Notes under the pieces: generated by a model
The model's input: the letters and a program-made list of their open reading frames with translations, nothing else
Told to the model about the DNA's origin: nothing
Database searches by the model: none
Assembly: GCA_946620335.1 (NCBI GenBank)
Contig: CAMONF010000080.1
Span: forward strand, 1-6,143
Direction of reading: 5' to 3'
DNA: 6,143 nucleotides
Origin: an uncultured Clostridia bacterium
GTDB lineage: Bacteria; Bacillota; Clostridia; Lachnospirales; Lachnospiraceae
Shown here: positions 6,005 through 6,143 of the stretch, one piece after another
Layout of the letters: every line of letters starts with the position of its first letter
Numbering within the stretch: the stretch's first letter is position 1
Program-made: the position numbers and the translations under genes

Positions 6005-6045
6005 ATAAAAAAGACAGGAGGACTTGGTCCTCCTGTCTTTTTTAT
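6005..6045. terminator. Bidirectional intrinsic terminator shared by pyrBI and rnpB
   Basis: Perfect 19-bp inverted repeat: left arm 6005-6023, right arm 6027-6045, 3-nt loop TTG. The GC-rich core GACAGGAGGAC is flanked by six A on the left and six T on the right, so transcripts from either side end in a stem followed by a U-run. It would stop pyrBI transcription from the left and rnpB transcription from the right. Confidence 0.95.
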
Positions 6046-6143
6046 GCCCGGCAGAGCGATAAGCCGGGTTATGTCGTTGTACGGTCATCTATCTGGACCG
6101 CCTGTCGCCAGACGGCTCTAGCAACCTGCCTGAAGCACGACGG
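6046..6143 (-). ncRNA. rnpB: RNase P RNA, 3' portion (5' part outside the window)
   Basis: This is the catalytic RNA of ribonuclease P, which removes 5' leaders from pre-tRNAs. Read on the minus strand, this stretch follows the end of E. coli rnpB closely: GGTTGCTAGAGCC (E. coli GGCTGCTTGAGCC), then CCAGATAGATGACCG (E. coli CCTAGATGAATGACTG), then ACGACATAACCCGGCTTAT (E. coli ACGACAGAACCCGGCTTAT), comparisons from memory. The last two are the universally conserved 3' core with the P4 strand and the GGCUUA segment. About 98 nt are present; the remaining 250-300 nt lie to the right. The mature 3' end should fall near 6046-6052, next to the terminator. The final GCTCTGCCGGGC should be the 3' strand of helix P1. 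Confidence 0.92.

Noticed and set aside
5571..6121. Open frames running through the tandem repeats on both strands
   Set aside because: Their translations simply repeat the 160-bp unit, cross the terminator and rnpB, and lack start signals.

Overview
The window looks like ordinary chromosome of a GC-rich bacterium, most plausibly Bacillota, class Clostridia (perhaps Lachnospiraceae). The reasons are strong AAAGGAGG-type ribosome binding sites, a pyrB-pyrI pair with no E. coli-type leader peptide, a long actin-fold/HD Ppx-like protein of a type I associate with Clostridia, and an A-type-looking RNase P RNA. This placement is inference from gene style, not from a search.

Layout. On the minus strand, reading leftwards from about 4105, there are a promoter with a perfect TATAAT, a leader of about 180 nt, a 92-residue AroQ-type chorismate mutase (3613-3891), a Ppx/GppA-family protein (1932-3473) and polyphosphate kinase ppk1 (1-1895), which runs off the left edge before its stop. 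On the plus strand, a separate promoter (4173-4201) drives pyrB (4273-5202) and pyrI (5216-5677), the catalytic and regulatory chains of aspartate carbamoyltransferase. After pyrI come two tandem copies of a 160-bp imperfectly palindromic repeat (5682-6000), then a perfect 19-bp inverted-repeat terminator (6005-6045). The 3' end of the RNase P RNA gene rnpB follows on the minus strand (6046-6143), converging on pyrBI.

How the genes work together. PPK1 makes polyphosphate from ATP. The Ppx-like protein is placed to degrade or sense it, and the two genes are 36 nt apart in the same orientation, so they are almost certainly co-transcribed. Chorismate mutase (tyrosine/phenylalanine branch) lies upstream on the same strand, but 139 nt with inverted repeats separate it from ppx, so membership of the same operon is uncertain. 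PyrB and PyrI form CTP-regulated ATCase for de novo pyrimidine synthesis. rnpB and pyrBI appear to share one bidirectional terminator.

No clearly new multi-gene system is visible. The points most worth a second look are: the tandem palindromic repeats in the pyrBI 3' UTR; the structured chorismate mutase leader with mutually exclusive helices and an inverted repeat inside its promoter; and the Ppx homologue, whose actin-fold active-site motifs are changed while its HD metal site is intact.
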